Source of the DNA: Rhizobium sp. WYJ-E13
Lineage (GTDB): Bacteria; Pseudomonadota; Alphaproteobacteria; Rhizobiales; Rhizobiaceae
Assembly (NCBI RefSeq): GCF_018987265.1
Contig: NZ_CP076853.1
Coordinates: forward strand, 1,922,001-1,986,000
DNA: 64,000 bases
Reading direction: 5' to 3'
The notes beneath the pieces were generated by a model that saw nothing but the letters and a program-made list of their open reading frames with translations, made no database searches and was not told the DNA's origin. Positions 1 through 8,986 of the stretch are shown here, piece after piece (within the stretch, counting starts at the first letter, position 1; each line of letters starts with the position of its first letter). A program made the translations under genes and the position numbers.

Positions 1-294
1 GAGGATGACCGCACGCACATGCCTGCCGGCAAGTTCTACGCCATCATCCGCAAGGTTACCGAGCACGTCAAACTCGACGATACCGCCAGGCTGACCTTCG
101 AAGTCAGCGACGGCGTGCAGCCGATGCAGCTCTATTGCGCGGCGATGCCGACGCTCCACGCCGGCGCAGTGCATGTGGAGCTCTCGCCGCGACCCGCGAG
201 CTGCAAGCCTCGTGACCGATGGCTCGCCGAGCAGGCGCAGGCCGCCGCCTGCTGCGGATCGGCGACCGCTGCCAAATGCTGCGGCCAGCCCTGA
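1..294 (+). CDS. DUF6428 family protein, C-terminal part
   Basis: The reading frame is open at the left window edge, so this is the C-terminal part (97 codons) of a longer gene. The visible protein has an HMPAGKF segment, a beta-rich stretch, then SCKPRDRW and a tail with two Cys-Cys pairs (ACCGS and KCCGQ). This matches the C-terminal pattern I know from DUF6428 proteins, which are commonly encoded in arsenic-resistance operons beside arsR, arsC and arsenite transporters. The biochemical role is unknown; the terminal Cys pairs suggest metalloid or metal binding (inference). No arsenic gene follows it here. Confidence 0.6.
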   Translation, partial: EDDRTHMPAGKFYAIIRKVTEHVKLDDTARLTFEVSDGVQPMQLYCAAMPTLHAGAVHVELSPRPASCKPRDRWLAEQAQAAACCGSATAAKCCGQP

Positions 295-489
295 CGACCG
301 CTTCGGGCCGCCCCGAAGACATCGTGTATTCGGCTTGTCCGAGGCGGCATGCTCGCGCCGGAGAACTGCGGCTGATCTGGTTCGCACCCGAGGAGGTCTT
401 TCGAAAATGCGACCGCACTCAATCTTACCCCGGCGCGTCGAGCTGCGCAGAGGCGGTCTGATCTCGCGTTGGGACGCGGGCTTAGCCGA
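295..489. other. Gap without a recognised gene
   Basis: Between the DUF6428 stop and the vapC stop no frame gives a convincing protein. A ribosome-binding-like GAGGAGG sits just before an ATG at 409, but that frame has no recognisable domain and runs into vapC in antisense. On the minus strand a short stretch containing LLGCEP vaguely resembles the C-terminus of NmrA/SDR proteins, too weakly to annotate. Confidence 0.4.
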
Positions 490-885
490 TCAGCGCCATT
501 GCTCGATATCCGTGTGTACGAAGTCGTCGCCCTTGAAGAGCAGAGGAGCCGACAGGCTCTTGGCGAGAGCGTAGGCGGCGCAGTCCGCAAGATTAAGCCG
601 AGCTTTGGAGTGAATGCCCTTGCCGAACCGCCCGAAGGTTTCGGAGGCTCTCCGCGCCTGATCCTCATCGAAATGTGCGACGGTTATCTCGTTGGCGGCA
701 AGGAAAGCCCACAGCGTTACCTCACCCTCCGGGCCTCTGCGACTACGCAAGACAACGGCGGTTTCATGTGCGTTGACGGCCGAGATCACGAGACTATCTG
801 CCTCGCGGATCGCGCGAGCGTAAAGGGTGGCGTCGCTTTCCTTTTCTAGGATTGCGAGGATTGCCGACGAGTCGACTACGATCAT
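490..885 (-). CDS. vapC: VapC-type PIN-domain toxin (ribonuclease)
   Basis: A 131-residue PIN-domain protein starting MIVVDSSAIL, the typical PIN N-terminus with the first acidic metal ligand at Asp5. A Glu near residue 41 (NAHET), an Asp near 100 (NLADCAAY) and GDDF near 118 complete the acidic cluster that binds Mg2+ or Mn2+. VapC toxins cleave RNA, usually initiator tRNA or rRNA, when freed from their antitoxin. The start overlaps the stop of the upstream antitoxin gene by four bases (ATGA), indicating translational coupling. All key residues are present, so the toxin looks intact. Confidence 0.9.
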   Translation of the reverse strand: MIVVDSSAILAILEKESDATLYARAIREADSLVISAVNAHETAVVLRSRRGPEGEVTLWAFLAANEITVAHFDEDQARRASETFGRFGKGIHSKARLNLADCAAYALAKSLSAPLLFKGDDFVHTDIEQWR

Positions 886-1136
886 GGTTCGTTGAGATCG
901 TCAGCGATCTCTTGTGGAGAGCGCGGATCGAGCAGCGGCAGGGCCGTGATCTTTTCGCCGACAGCAAGCATTTGTTCCACGGTCATCCGGCGGCGCCTGG
1001 GCTGCGGCTCCTCGGAGACACCGAGCGCCTTGGCCTCGCGTTCGAGCGCAGCGCGGATCAGGTCTTCAGGCTTGCGGCCGACACGCGCTGCAAGCCTGCG
1101 GGCGAGCTGTTCCGTATCGTGGGTAAGGTGCAGCAT
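882..1136 (-). CDS. vapB: VapB-type antitoxin
   Basis: An 84-residue basic protein directly upstream of, and overlapping, the PIN toxin gene. Its N-terminal half (TEQLARRLAARVGRKPEDLI) resembles the ribbon-helix-helix-like DNA-binding part of Rv0623/VapB antitoxins; the C-terminal half (LPLLDPRSPQEIADDLNEP) would wrap the toxin, with the usual acidic, Pro- and Leu-containing end. It should neutralise VapC and repress its own promoter. A TATGAT -10-like box inside an imperfect palindrome lies about 30 bases upstream. Confidence 0.85.
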   Translation of the reverse strand: MLHLTHDTEQLARRLAARVGRKPEDLIRAALEREAKALGVSEEPQPRRRRMTVEQMLAVGEKITALPLLDPRSPQEIADDLNEP

Positions 1137-1161
1137 GATCTTTCTCTAAAAACTCGACGTT

Positions 1162-1175
1162 GGATATCATATTCC
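1162..1175 (-). promoter_or_regulatory. Candidate vapBC promoter/operator
   Basis: On the minus strand a TATGAT -10-like hexamer (1166-1171) lies within an imperfect palindrome (GGATAT / ATATTCC) ending 26 bases before the vapB start. Overlap of operator and -10 box would suit autorepression by VapB or the VapBC complex. No clear -35 was seen. Confidence 0.35.
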
Positions 1176-1336
1176 GAGAGATGCAAACAAGCGACTGTAT
1201 TGAGATCGGAGGGCCGACACGGCTGCGCGCAGCATGCACCGATGGGATTTCTTCGCGCAGCATTCGCGGAAGCCAGGGACGCGATATGATCACCGAGCCA
1301 GCGCGAGCCGCCGCCGGTTATCCTCCTAACTCGGCC

Positions 1337-2836
1337 CTACCCTCCAGCAAACTCTCCGCCCGCGAACACCTCCGCAAGCCCCCGCGTCCCCATATCCGCC
1401 TCCTCCTCCGAAAGCCCGGAAAACCCGAGAAGCAGCCGCAACCGATCCGTCGAGACCACATTCATGCGCGACAGCGGCATCACCACCACGCCCTTCTTCA
1501 GCGCCGCAGCGGAAACCGCGGTGTCGTCGTCCCAACTGCCCGTGCTCCGAACCGTGAGATTGATGCCCTGATCCGGCAGCAGCACCGCCACATGCTCCGC
1601 CAGCCGCTCCGCCAGAAACCCCGCCAGCATGTCGCGCGAGGCCCGCAGCCGCTCCCTGAGCCGCCGCAGATGGGCCGGAAAATAGCCCTCCTCCAGGAAA
1701 TCGGCGATCACCCGCTGCTGGAAGATCGGCGGGCAGCGGTCGACGGCGGGGCGCACGGCGCGGAAGGCGGGCACGAGATCGGCGGGGACGACGAGGTAGC
1801 CGATGCGCAGGCTCGGCAGCAGCGCCTTGCTGAAGGTGCCGGTGTAGAGAACGCGGTTTGCCTTGTCGAGGCCGTGCAGCGAGGCGATCGGGTGGCCCTG
1901 ATAGCGGAATTCGCTGTCGTAATCGTCCTCGATGATCCAGCAATCGTTCTCCTCGGCATAGGAAAGCAGCCCGAGCCGCCGCGAGAGCGAGAGAACGGAG
2001 CCGACCGGATACTGGTTGGAGGGCGTGACGTAGAAGGCGGCGGGCGGCGGCTGCGTTCCGTCCAGCAGACGGGAAATATCGACGCCGTCAGCGTCGACCG
2101 GCAGTCCGACGACCTCGATGCCGTTCAGGACGAGGCATTGCCGCGCCGGCGGATAGCACGGATCTTCGACGACGGCTCTATCGCCCGGCGTCATCAGCAC
2201 GCGAAAGGCAAGGTCGAGCGCCTGCTGCGTGCCCGCCGTGATGAAGATCTGCTCGCGCGCGCAGCGCACCCCGCGCGAGACGACGAGATGCGCACTGATC
2301 GCCGCCCTGAGCCGCAAGTCGCCCTGGATGTCGCCATAGCCTTCGAAAGCATAGTTCATATGCCTGACGGCGATGCGGTTCAAAAGCCGCGCCGTACGCT
2401 CGTCATGAGCGATACGGCCGGTGACGAATGGCAGCGCCTGCTGCGGCTCCAGGCTCGGCCCGCGTGTCAGGATATTGGTGGCAGCGACTGAGACGCTGCG
2501 CCGGATCGGTTGCGCGCTGGCGGCATCCGCGGGATCGATCCGCGTCGCACCCTCGGGAATGGACGAGGCGATATAGGTGCCGGAGCCATGGCGCGCCACG
2601 GCAAACCCCTCTGCGATCAGGATCTCATAGGCCTCGGCGATGACGCCGCGCGAGATCGCCCATTCCGCCGAGGCGAGCCGCGTCGAGGGCAGCCGCTGCC
2701 CGCCCGTCAGTCGCCGCTCAGTGACGGCGTTTCGCAGCGAGAGGTAGAGCTGCCGCGGCAGCGGCGCTGATGACGACGGATCGATATCAGGCCGGAAAGA
2801 AGCCGAAGGCGCTTCGCGTCTTCTCGTCAGCGTCAT
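1337..2836 (-). CDS. MocR/PdxR-family transcriptional regulator
   Basis: A 499-residue fusion of an N-terminal GntR-type winged helix (about residues 20-90; LYLSLRNAVTERRL and GQRLPSTR) with a fold-type I aminotransferase-like domain. The PLP-binding lysine lies in TGTFSKAL, and the DDYDSEF and SNQYPVG motifs of the family are present. MocR proteins bind DNA as dimers and sense PLP or amino compounds. It is transcribed away from a C39-like peptidase and a D-Ala-D-Ala ligase, so it may control them; MocR proteins controlling ddl genes (DdlR) are known in Firmicutes. It could instead be a PdxR-like vitamin B6 regulator, but no pdx gene is adjacent. Confidence 0.88.
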   Translation of the reverse strand: MTLTRRREAPSASFRPDIDPSSSAPLPRQLYLSLRNAVTERRLTGGQRLPSTRLASAEWAISRGVIAEAYEILIAEGFAVARHGSGTYIASSIPEGATRIDPADAASAQPIRRSVSVAATNILTRGPSLEPQQALPFVTGRIAHDERTARLLNRIAVRHMNYAFEGYGDIQGDLRLRAAISAHLVVSRGVRCAREQIFITAGTQQALDLAFRVLMTPGDRAVVEDPCYPPARQCLVLNGIEVVGLPVDADGVDISRLLDGTQPPPAAFYVTPSNQYPVGSVLSLSRRLGLLSYAEENDCWIIEDDYDSEFRYQGHPIASLHGLDKANRVLYTGTFSKALLPSLRIGYLVVPADLVPAFRAVRPAVDRCPPIFQQRVIADFLEEGYFPAHLRRLRERLRASRDMLAGFLAERLAEHVAVLLPDQGINLTVRSTGSWDDDTAVSAAALKKGVVVMPLSRMNVVSTDRLRLLLGFSGLSEEEADMGTRGLAEVFAGGEFAGG

Positions 2837-2969
2837 GAAGGCTCCCCAATATCAGGTTCAAGTGGCCCACGCGCGATAAGCAAAGTGGATCTTCAAAGTC
2901 ACGTCAAAATGCATTTAGATCGAGCCACTTTCAAGCGGGATTCGCATCGCGATGCCCAGTGGAGACGAC
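2837..2969. promoter_or_regulatory. Divergent MocR/C39-ddl control region
   Basis: The 133-bp intergenic region holds three copies of an AAGTGG-like motif: TTCAAGTGGCCC at 2857-2868, CAAAGTGGAT at 2881-2890, and in inverse orientation GCCACTTTCAAG at 2924-2935. MocR regulators usually bind direct and inverted repeats in such regions, so these are candidate operators. Confidence 0.4.
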
Positions 2970-3590
2970 ATGAACCAGCCAAAGCTCACCGTGCCCTATT
3001 TCAGCCAGTGGGAGTCACCCGAAATGACCCTGCCCGTGCTGGCCGAAGGTGCGAGCGCCCTGCACCGCGATGTCAACTGGAAGAATTCCGGCGCCGAGAC
3101 TGTGGAGGAATATGCGCGCTGGGCGGTGAATGTCTGCGGCATGGCCTGCCTGAAGATGATCCTGGCCGCCCGCGGCGAGGCGCATTCGATCCTGTCCCTC
3201 GCAAGGGCCTGCACCACCTATGGCGGCTATGTCGTCAATGAGGCCGACGCCTCGATCAAGGGGCTGATCTATGCGCCCTTCGTCACCTTCGTGCGCGAGC
3301 GCTTCGGGCTTTCGGCGGATGTGAAGACACAGGTGCCGGCGGAAACCATTGCCGAAATCCTCTCCTCCCATCGCTTCTTCATCGCCTCGGTCAGCAGCGC
3401 GATCCGCTGGCCGGAGCGCGAGCCGCCGGGCAAGGGCGGCCATCTTGTTCTGGTGACGGCGGCCGATGAAGACAGCGTGCGCTTCCACAACCCGTCCGGC
3501 CACGAGCGCGCCACCCAGGCCGATGTCACCCTGCCGCTTGCCGCCTTCGACCGCTTCTTCGCCAACAGAGGCATTGCGGTCAGCTTCTGA
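2970..3590 (+). CDS. C39-like peptidase-family protein
   Basis: A 206-residue papain-like protein. A putative nucleophile Cys lies near residue 56 (CGMAC), His near 158 (GGHLVLV) and Asn/Asp near 174 (HNPSG), the order seen in C39-like cysteine peptidases. No signal peptide or ABC-transporter domain is present, so it is probably a stand-alone cytoplasmic hydrolase or amidase. The start at 2970 is preferred over the in-frame ATG at 2952 because GGAG sits five bases before it. It lies 16 bases upstream of a D-Ala-D-Ala ligase gene, suggesting a shared operon and perhaps a role on a D-Ala-containing peptide (inference). Confidence 0.75.
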   Translation: MNQPKLTVPYFSQWESPEMTLPVLAEGASALHRDVNWKNSGAETVEEYARWAVNVCGMACLKMILAARGEAHSILSLARACTTYGGYVVNEADASIKGLIYAPFVTFVRERFGLSADVKTQVPAETIAEILSSHRFFIASVSSAIRWPEREPPGKGGHLVLVTAADEDSVRFHNPSGHERATQADVTLPLAAFDRFFANRGIAVSF

Positions 3591-3606
3591 AATTAGGAGA
3601 ATTCCG

Positions 3607-4674
3607 ATGAGCCCTTCCCAGACCAGGCTGCGCATCGCCGTGCTTTTCGGCGGCCGTTCCAGCGAACACGACGTCTCCGTCATGTCGGCCACCAATGTCA
3701 TGCGCGCCCTCGATCCGGAGAGATACGACGCCCTGCCTGTTTTCGTCACGAAGGACGGGCGATGGCTGCAGAGCCGCTTCATCGATGGCGAACTCGAAAA
3801 GCCCTCCTCCGGCACCGAACTCTGCCTCGTGCCCGGCGGCCATGGCCGTCTGCTGGCGATCGGCCCCGATGGCAAGGCCACTGAGGCCGGCAGGATCGAC
3901 ATCGTCTTCCCGGTCCTGCATGGGTTGCATGGGGAGGACGGCGCCGTTCAGGGGCTCTGCCAGGTGGCGCGTGTGCCGCTTGCCGGCTGCGGCATCCTCG
4001 GCTCGGCAACGGCGCTCGACAAGGATATCGCCAAGCAGCTCCTGAAAGCCGCCGGCCTGCCGGTGGCCCGCTCGGTCACGATCGATCAGGAAAGCCCGCC
4101 TGCGCTGGAAACGCTGGAAGGCGCGCTCGGCCTGCCGCTCTTCATCAAGCCCGCCCGCCAGGGCTCCTCCGTCGGCGTGCGAAAAGTCTCGGGCAGCCAG
4201 GAATTCGCCCCCGCCCTGGCGGAAGCCTTCAGCCATGACCGCAAGCTCATCGCCGAGGAATTCATTGCCGGGCGCGAGATCGAATGCAGCGTGCTCGAAG
4301 ACACGAAGGGCGACCTCTTCGTCTCCCGCCCCGGCGAGATCGCGCCCGCCGAAAGCCATGGCTTCTACAGCTACACCGCCAAATATCTCGATGAGAATGG
4401 CGCCGCCCTGAAAGTGCCGGCCGAGCTTCCCGCCGAGGTCGAAAGCAAGCTCCGCGACATGGCCGCCCGCGCCTTCCGGGCGCTCGGCTGCGACGGCATG
4501 GCCCGCGTCGATTTCTTCCTGATGGAAGACATGCGCTTCGTCGTCAACGAGGTGAACACCATTCCGGGCTTCACCGATATCAGCATGTATTCCAAGGCGA
4601 TGGCCGCCAGCGGCGTGGCCTATGCCGAGGTCATCAACCGGCTGGTGGAGCATGGGCTGGCGCGCGGGGCGTGA
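3607..4674 (+). CDS. ddl: D-alanine--D-alanine ligase (accessory copy)
   Basis: A 355-residue ATP-grasp ligase joining two D-alanines with ATP hydrolysis to give the peptidoglycan precursor dipeptide. Visible motifs are GRSSEHDVS at the N-terminus, the ATP-grasp stretch LFIKPARQGSSVGV, EEFIAGREIECSV, the metal-binding VDFFLMED, and the C-terminal VNEVNTIPGFT. The start is set by AGGAGA nine bases upstream. It is not in a mur/fts cluster, so it is probably a second ligase beside the housekeeping one. Pairing with a C39-like hydrolase under a MocR regulator suggests a special use such as dipeptide turnover or resistance; D-Ala-D-X specificity cannot be read by eye. Confidence 0.9.
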   Translation: MSPSQTRLRIAVLFGGRSSEHDVSVMSATNVMRALDPERYDALPVFVTKDGRWLQSRFIDGELEKPSSGTELCLVPGGHGRLLAIGPDGKATEAGRIDIVFPVLHGLHGEDGAVQGLCQVARVPLAGCGILGSATALDKDIAKQLLKAAGLPVARSVTIDQESPPALETLEGALGLPLFIKPARQGSSVGVRKVSGSQEFAPALAEAFSHDRKLIAEEFIAGREIECSVLEDTKGDLFVSRPGEIAPAESHGFYSYTAKYLDENGAALKVPAELPAEVESKLRDMAARAFRALGCDGMARVDFFLMEDMRFVVNEVNTIPGFTDISMYSKAMAASGVAYAEVINRLVEHGLARGA

Positions 4675-4695
4675 GCTCTGGCCTTGAGAAAAAGA

Positions 4696-4719
4696 CCCCT
4701 CCCCACAGGTGGGGAGGGG
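4696..4719. repeat. GC-rich palindromic repeat, copy 1
   Basis: CCCCTCCCCAC and GTGGGGAGGGG form an 11-bp stem around two bases, followed by TTGGGGCG. The same module recurs near 44899, 50425 and 50529. It is a rhizobial intergenic palindrome and could also stop transcription after ddl. Confidence 0.7.
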
Positions 4720-4800
4720 TTGGGGCGCCCCACGATGCGATAGGTGTTGCCGCCAACGTCGAAGATAACCTTCTTGCCAGCGACGAAATCTGCTCGCCCC

Positions 4801-5010
4801 CTACTTCCACGCGGGCTCGGTTTTCTTCTCATAGTCGCCAAATGCCTTCTTCAGCCCGCCCAGCACCTCGGCTGCGGTCTCGAACATGGCTTTGAGCTGC
4901 GGCTCATCGACATCAACGATGTCCTCTCGCAAATGGTCCATCATCTCCTGAAGGCGCACCTGCATTTTCTGCGTATGGTGACGCGGATCTCGATCGGCTG
5001 CATTGACCAT
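4801..5010 (-). CDS. Small conserved hypothetical protein
   Basis: A 69-residue charged soluble protein rich in Asp, Glu, His and Met (MVNAADRDPRHHTQKMQVR at the start, KKAFGDYEKKTEPAWK at the end). It looks like one long helix pair with no membrane segment. The ATG at 5010 has GGGAG nine bases upstream, while an upstream in-frame ATG at 5139 has none and adds a low-complexity stretch. I recall similar short proteins in rhizobia but know no function. Confidence 0.65.
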   Translation of the reverse strand: MVNAADRDPRHHTQKMQVRLQEMMDHLREDIVDVDEPQLKAMFETAAEVLGGLKKAFGDYEKKTEPAWK

Positions 5011-5204
5011 CGGTATTCTCCCATGGCTCGGGTTTCGATGAACCGCCAGTCGGTCTGGCGGCTGCAGGCCGAACGCCTGCCCTCCGGTCTGGTTCCCGAT
5101 ATCCCTCACGCAGCTACAAGATCTCGACCCGAACGCCATATATCCGATGCTGCGCGCCCCAGCTTCTCCGCCAGCGCCCAGCCGTGTCCGAAGGAGGAAT
5201 TGAT

Positions 5205-5588
5205 ATGGCTACTGTCAGCGTTCGTTATATCGTCGACGATGTCGATGCCGCGATTGCCTTCTATACGCAATCGCTTGGCTTTACGCTCACAATGCATCCG
5301 GCTCCAGGCTTCGCCATGCTCACCAGAGGCGATCTTCGCCTGCTCGTGAACGCAACGACCGGGCCAGGCGGCGCGTCTCAGCCCATGCCGGATGGACGCC
5401 GGCCCGAGCCCGGCGGATGGAACCGCATTCAGCTGGAAGTCGACAATATCGAAGACGAGGTCGCACGCCTGCAGAGATCAGGCGCCAGGTTTCGCAACGA
5501 GATCGTCGCCGGAATGGGCGGCAAGCAGATCCTCGTCGACGATCCCGCCGGCAATCCCGTCGAATTGTTCGAGCCACCCAGGAAGTAG
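5205..5588 (+). CDS. VOC/glyoxalase-fold protein
   Basis: A 127-residue single-module vicinal-oxygen-chelate protein: it opens VRYIVDDVDAAIAFYTQSLGF and closes ILVDDPAGNPVELFEP, the two halves of the beta-alpha-beta-beta-beta fold. The Glu of VELFEP is the usual C-terminal metal ligand, whereas the first half has no His at the N-terminal ligand position, so binding of a metal or of an antibiotic-like ligand is open. AGGAGG precedes the ATG at 5205. Glyoxalase, dioxygenase and drug-binding relatives cannot be told apart here. Confidence 0.8.
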   Translation: MATVSVRYIVDDVDAAIAFYTQSLGFTLTMHPAPGFAMLTRGDLRLLVNATTGPGGASQPMPDGRRPEPGGWNRIQLEVDNIEDEVARLQRSGARFRNEIVAGMGGKQILVDDPAGNPVELFEPPRK

Positions 5589-5603
5589 CTGAAGCAATTC
5601 GGC

Positions 5604-7439
5604 TCAGGCGGCGCGGCTTGCCGTAACACTATCTCGTGCAGCCACGATCCGAAAGCGCGAAACGATCTCTTCCAGCGCCAGGACCTGCTCGTTGAGCCCC
5701 TTGCAGGCCGAATTGGTTTGCGCCGCCATGGCGGAATTTCGCTGGGTCACTTCGTCCATCGCGTGAACCGAGCTGTTGATGTCGCCGATCGCCGAGGACT
5801 GCTCGCTCAAGGAAGCGACCACCGCATCGATCAGCTGGCCGACATGCTGGACCCTGGTCTCGATGTGGGAGAGCGCTTCGCCGGTGCGGTTGACGAGCGT
5901 CACGCCCGAGCCGACCTGGTCCGAAGAGGTCGAGACCAGAACCTTGATCTCCTTGGCGGCATTGGCCGAGCGGGAGGCAAGTTCGCGCACTTCCTGTGCC
6001 ACGACGGCAAAACCCTTGCCGGCTTCGCCCGCGCGGGCCGCCTCGACACCGGCATTGAGCGCCAGAAGGTTGGTCTGGAAGGCGATGTCGTCGATGACGT
6101 TGATGATCGAGCCGATCTGGTCCGACGAACCCTCGATCCGCTGCATCGCCGCGATTGCCTCGCGCATCAGTTCGGTGCATTGCAGCGCGGCCTTGCTGGT
6201 CTCATCAGTCATCCGGCTTGCCTCGGCCGATTGAGACGAGGAATTGCCGACGGCCGACGTGATTTCGGCGAGCGCGGCCGATGTCTCTTCGATGGTCGCC
6301 GCCTGCTGCTCGGTCCGCTTCGACAGCGCCTCCATGGCGCCGGCAATATCATGCGAAGAATGACGCAGCGTGCTGGTCGCGCCGGAGACGGAATCGATCG
6401 AGCTGGACAGCGTATCGACACTGGAATTGAAGGCAGCGCGCAGTTCTTCGTAAGCGGCTGAGAACCTGGTATCGATGCGGAAGCCGAGATTGCCGCGCGA
6501 CAGTTCATCGAGCGCCCGGGTGAGCGACTGGATCACCTCGTCACGCGCGGCTTCCTCGGAAGCGCGCTCCAGGGCCAACTGGCGTTCGCGGGTCACTTCG
6601 GCTTCCTTGGCCCCCGCCTCGCGCAGGTGCGCTTCGCGGCGCTCGAGCGAATTGTTGCGGAAGACGACGACAGCCTGCGCCATCTGGCCGATCTCGTCGC
6701 TGCGCTCGGCAAAGGGCACGTCCTGCGAGAAATCGCCATTGGCAAGGCCGCTCATATAGCGCTTCATGCCGTCGATCGGCACGATGGCGCGGCGACGGAA
6801 GAAATACAGCCCGGCGAGCAGCAGCAGGAAGGACGCGAGCGAAGCCGCTGCGGCGGCCGAGGTCCATGTCATGATCTCGTCGGCAGCATTCTTCTCCTGC
6901 CCCTTGAGATAGGTGTCGGAATTGACCACGAGCTTTTCGACCGCATCCTGATGGTCATGGAAGGCGGTCCTCAGCTTGACCATCGGCTCGGCCGCAGCAC
7001 CGCCTTTCCCGGTCTTGAGTGCCGGCCCGGTCTTCAGCGCCGGAATGACGTCCTCATCCATCACCTTCCAGAAGATGTCGCCCTTGGCCAGCACTTGCCT
7101 GTTGAGCTCGTCCTTGAGCGGTTGCGGCAGGCCTGTCGTCTGCCAATAGGCGCGGCGATCGTCATAGGCTGCCTTCAGCGTCGCGATCTTGGCGAGGTTG
7201 GCATCGACAAGATCGGGAAAATCGTTGGCCTCATGCGACAGCATGTAGGATTCGACCACGAAGAGCGGCGGCGGAAGGATGTCGGCGATCAGGTCCTTGC
7301 CATAGACGATCTGCTCGTAGATCGGCCCGTTGACCTTCAGCCGTTCGAGCGCGGCTTGCTGCAGCCCGAAGGAAGCGAACATGCCGACGGAAACGGCAAT
7401 GCCCACGACGGCGAGATTTCTGGCAATGGTGAACTTCAT
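5604..7439 (-). CDS. Methyl-accepting chemotaxis protein
   Basis: A 611-residue transmembrane chemoreceptor. There is an N-terminal membrane segment (about residues 8-28), a periplasmic helical sensor of about 160 residues, a second segment near 192-213, a HAMP linker ([15 protein letters not shown]), then the signalling domain with the conserved hairpin [20 protein letters not shown] and [15 protein letters not shown]. It would signal to CheA/CheW in arrays. There is no C-terminal CheR-tethering pentapeptide. The sensor contains a short duplication ([11 protein letters not shown]). The ATG at 7439 is chosen because GGGGATC precedes it; the upstream in-frame start has no such site. The ligand is unknown. 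Confidence 0.93.
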   Translation of the reverse strand: MKFTIARNLAVVGIAVSVGMFASFGLQQAALERLKVNGPIYEQIVYGKDLIADILPPPLFVVESYMLSHEANDFPDLVDANLAKIATLKAAYDDRRAYWQTTGLPQPLKDELNRQVLAKGDIFWKVMDEDVIPALKTGPALKTGKGGAAAEPMVKLRTAFHDHQDAVEKLVVNSDTYLKGQEKNAADEIMTWTSAAAAASLASFLLLLAGLYFFRRRAIVPIDGMKRYMSGLANGDFSQDVPFAERSDEIGQMAQAVVVFRNNSLERREAHLREAGAKEAEVTRERQLALERASEEAARDEVIQSLTRALDELSRGNLGFRIDTRFSAAYEELRAAFNSSVDTLSSSIDSVSGATSTLRHSSHDIAGAMEALSKRTEQQAATIEETSAALAEITSAVGNSSSQSAEASRMTDETSKAALQCTELMREAIAAMQRIEGSSDQIGSIINVIDDIAFQTNLLALNAGVEAARAGEAGKGFAVVAQEVRELASRSANAAKEIKVLVSTSSDQVGSGVTLVNRTGEALSHIETRVQHVGQLIDAVVASLSEQSSAIGDINSSVHAMDEVTQRNSAMAAQTNSACKGLNEQVLALEEIVSRFRIVAARDSVTASRAA

Positions 7440-7710
7440 GATTGATCCCCGAAGATGCGGCAAGCCGCCGCTTACGCGCTCGATCCACCTCCTGAGCGAG
7501 AACGCTCTCGGAACTTAATATTGCATGGTAAATAAATAGTATCGAATTCGCCTTTATCTTAGACAGAGACAAGGCCGGAAATATTATTTGTCAATTCCAG
7601 CGCCGATATCGCTAAAGAACCGGCTTTCTTTCTTCATCGACGGGATCTCATACTTGATACCATCGCCACGCTTCGATCTCCATCGATATGCTAAACGGTA
7701 CGCTATCGCC

Positions 7711-8940
7711 TCAGGCAGCAGCGAGTTGAGGCGCGCGCGGCAGCGTGATTGCAAAGACGACCAGGCCAAGAAGCGTCAGGAGGAACCCAGCCCAGACCGC
7801 CGAGAGAAGACCGAATCCGGCCGCGATCGCCGCTCCGCCGGCCCAGGCGCCGATGGCGTTGGCGACGTTGAGGGCTGCCAGGTTCATGGCGCCCATCAAA
7901 GTCGGTGCTTCCGGCGCAAAGCTTGTCAACCTGACTTGGATCGTAGGGATGGCAATCATCATCGTCGTGCCGACACCGAAGAGGCCGATCATCAGCAGCG
8001 CGACATTTCCTCCTGATGATGCGAGGACTGCCAGTACGATGAGTGCGCCGCCGAAGCCAACGACGAGCCCCCGCGAAGGGTGGCTGTCGGCGATCCGTCC
8101 GCCGATAAGGTTCCCCGCCGTCATGCCGATACCGAAGAGGGCCAGCGCCACCGGGATCCATGCCCTGTCGATGACTGCGACATCGGTCACGAACGGTCCG
8201 ATGAACGTATAGACCGCGAAGATGCTCGCCACGCCGAGGGCGGCGACAAGCATCATGATCCAGACGGCGCCTCGGCGGAGCGAACTCAGTTCCTGTGCGA
8301 TCGGCCCGCCGTCCAGCGCCTCGGTCCGCGGCACCCATGCCCAAAGAGCCAGCAGCGCCAGCACACCCGCGCCGGCAACGGCGAAATAGGTGTTCCGCCA
8401 GCCGAGGTTCTGGCCAAGAAAGGTAGCGAGCGGCGAACCTATGATGGTCGCAACCGTCAACCCCGTCATGACGAGGGCAAAGGCCTTGCCGCCATGTCCG
8501 GGCCCGACGATATAGGAGGCGACGACGGCGCCGGCACCGAAATAAGCGCCTTGGGGCATACCGCTGATGAAGCGGGCGAGCGCGAACATGCCGAGATTGG
8601 CGGCAAGCGCCGAGAGCACATTGCCGACGATGAAAAGGCCGAGCAATGCCAGAAGCAGGCTCTTCCGGTTAAATCGGGCGGCAGCGAGCGTGACGAGAGG
8701 GGCGCCGATCACCACCCCGAACGCATAGGCGGTGATCGCATTTGTCGCCACCGGTATGCTGATATCGAGGCTTTCGGCAAAGAGCTGTAGAACGCCCATG
8801 CTGGCGAATTCGGACGTCCCGATGCAGAAGCTTCCAAGCGCCAGCGCAAACAGCGTCAAACCGCGACGCCGGTGTTGCGCCGCATCTGTGCAATGGGTTG
8901 CCACCGCCCTGCATTGCGGTTCGAAGGCCTTTTGGAACAT
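7711..8940 (-). CDS. MFS transporter, DHA1-like efflux pump
   Basis: A 409-residue major facilitator with 12 predicted membrane segments. The first reads LTLFALALGSFCIGTSEF, and the loop 2-3 motif is AARFNRKSLLL. The family exports sugars, arabinose-like compounds or drugs by proton antiport. CAGGAG precedes the ATG at 8940; the ATG at 8961 lacks a site. It lies downstream of the PfpI, monooxygenase and hydrolase genes on the same strand, separated by a RIME-like repeat. The truncated gene at 63529 encodes a near-identical N-terminal half, so the two are close paralogues. Confidence 0.9.
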   Translation of the reverse strand: MFQKAFEPQCRAVATHCTDAAQHRRRGLTLFALALGSFCIGTSEFASMGVLQLFAESLDISIPVATNAITAYAFGVVIGAPLVTLAAARFNRKSLLLALLGLFIVGNVLSALAANLGMFALARFISGMPQGAYFGAGAVVASYIVGPGHGGKAFALVMTGLTVATIIGSPLATFLGQNLGWRNTYFAVAGAGVLALLALWAWVPRTEALDGGPIAQELSSLRRGAVWIMMLVAALGVASIFAVYTFIGPFVTDVAVIDRAWIPVALALFGIGMTAGNLIGGRIADSHPSRGLVVGFGGALIVLAVLASSGGNVALLMIGLFGVGTTMMIAIPTIQVRLTSFAPEAPTLMGAMNLAALNVANAIGAWAGGAAIAAGFGLLSAVWAGFLLTLLGLVVFAITLPRAPQLAAA

Positions 8941-8986
8941 GTTCAAACTCCTGTGCTGCACAGTTCGGCGGCGGGGCGCAGTGACT

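Noticed and set aside
1160..2491. 443-residue open frame antisense to the MocR gene
   Set aside because: Pro/Arg/His-rich composition and complete overlap with a clear MocR gene; a GC-driven shadow.
3580..4653. 357-residue frame antisense to ddl
   Set aside because: Shadow of a well-supported ligase gene.
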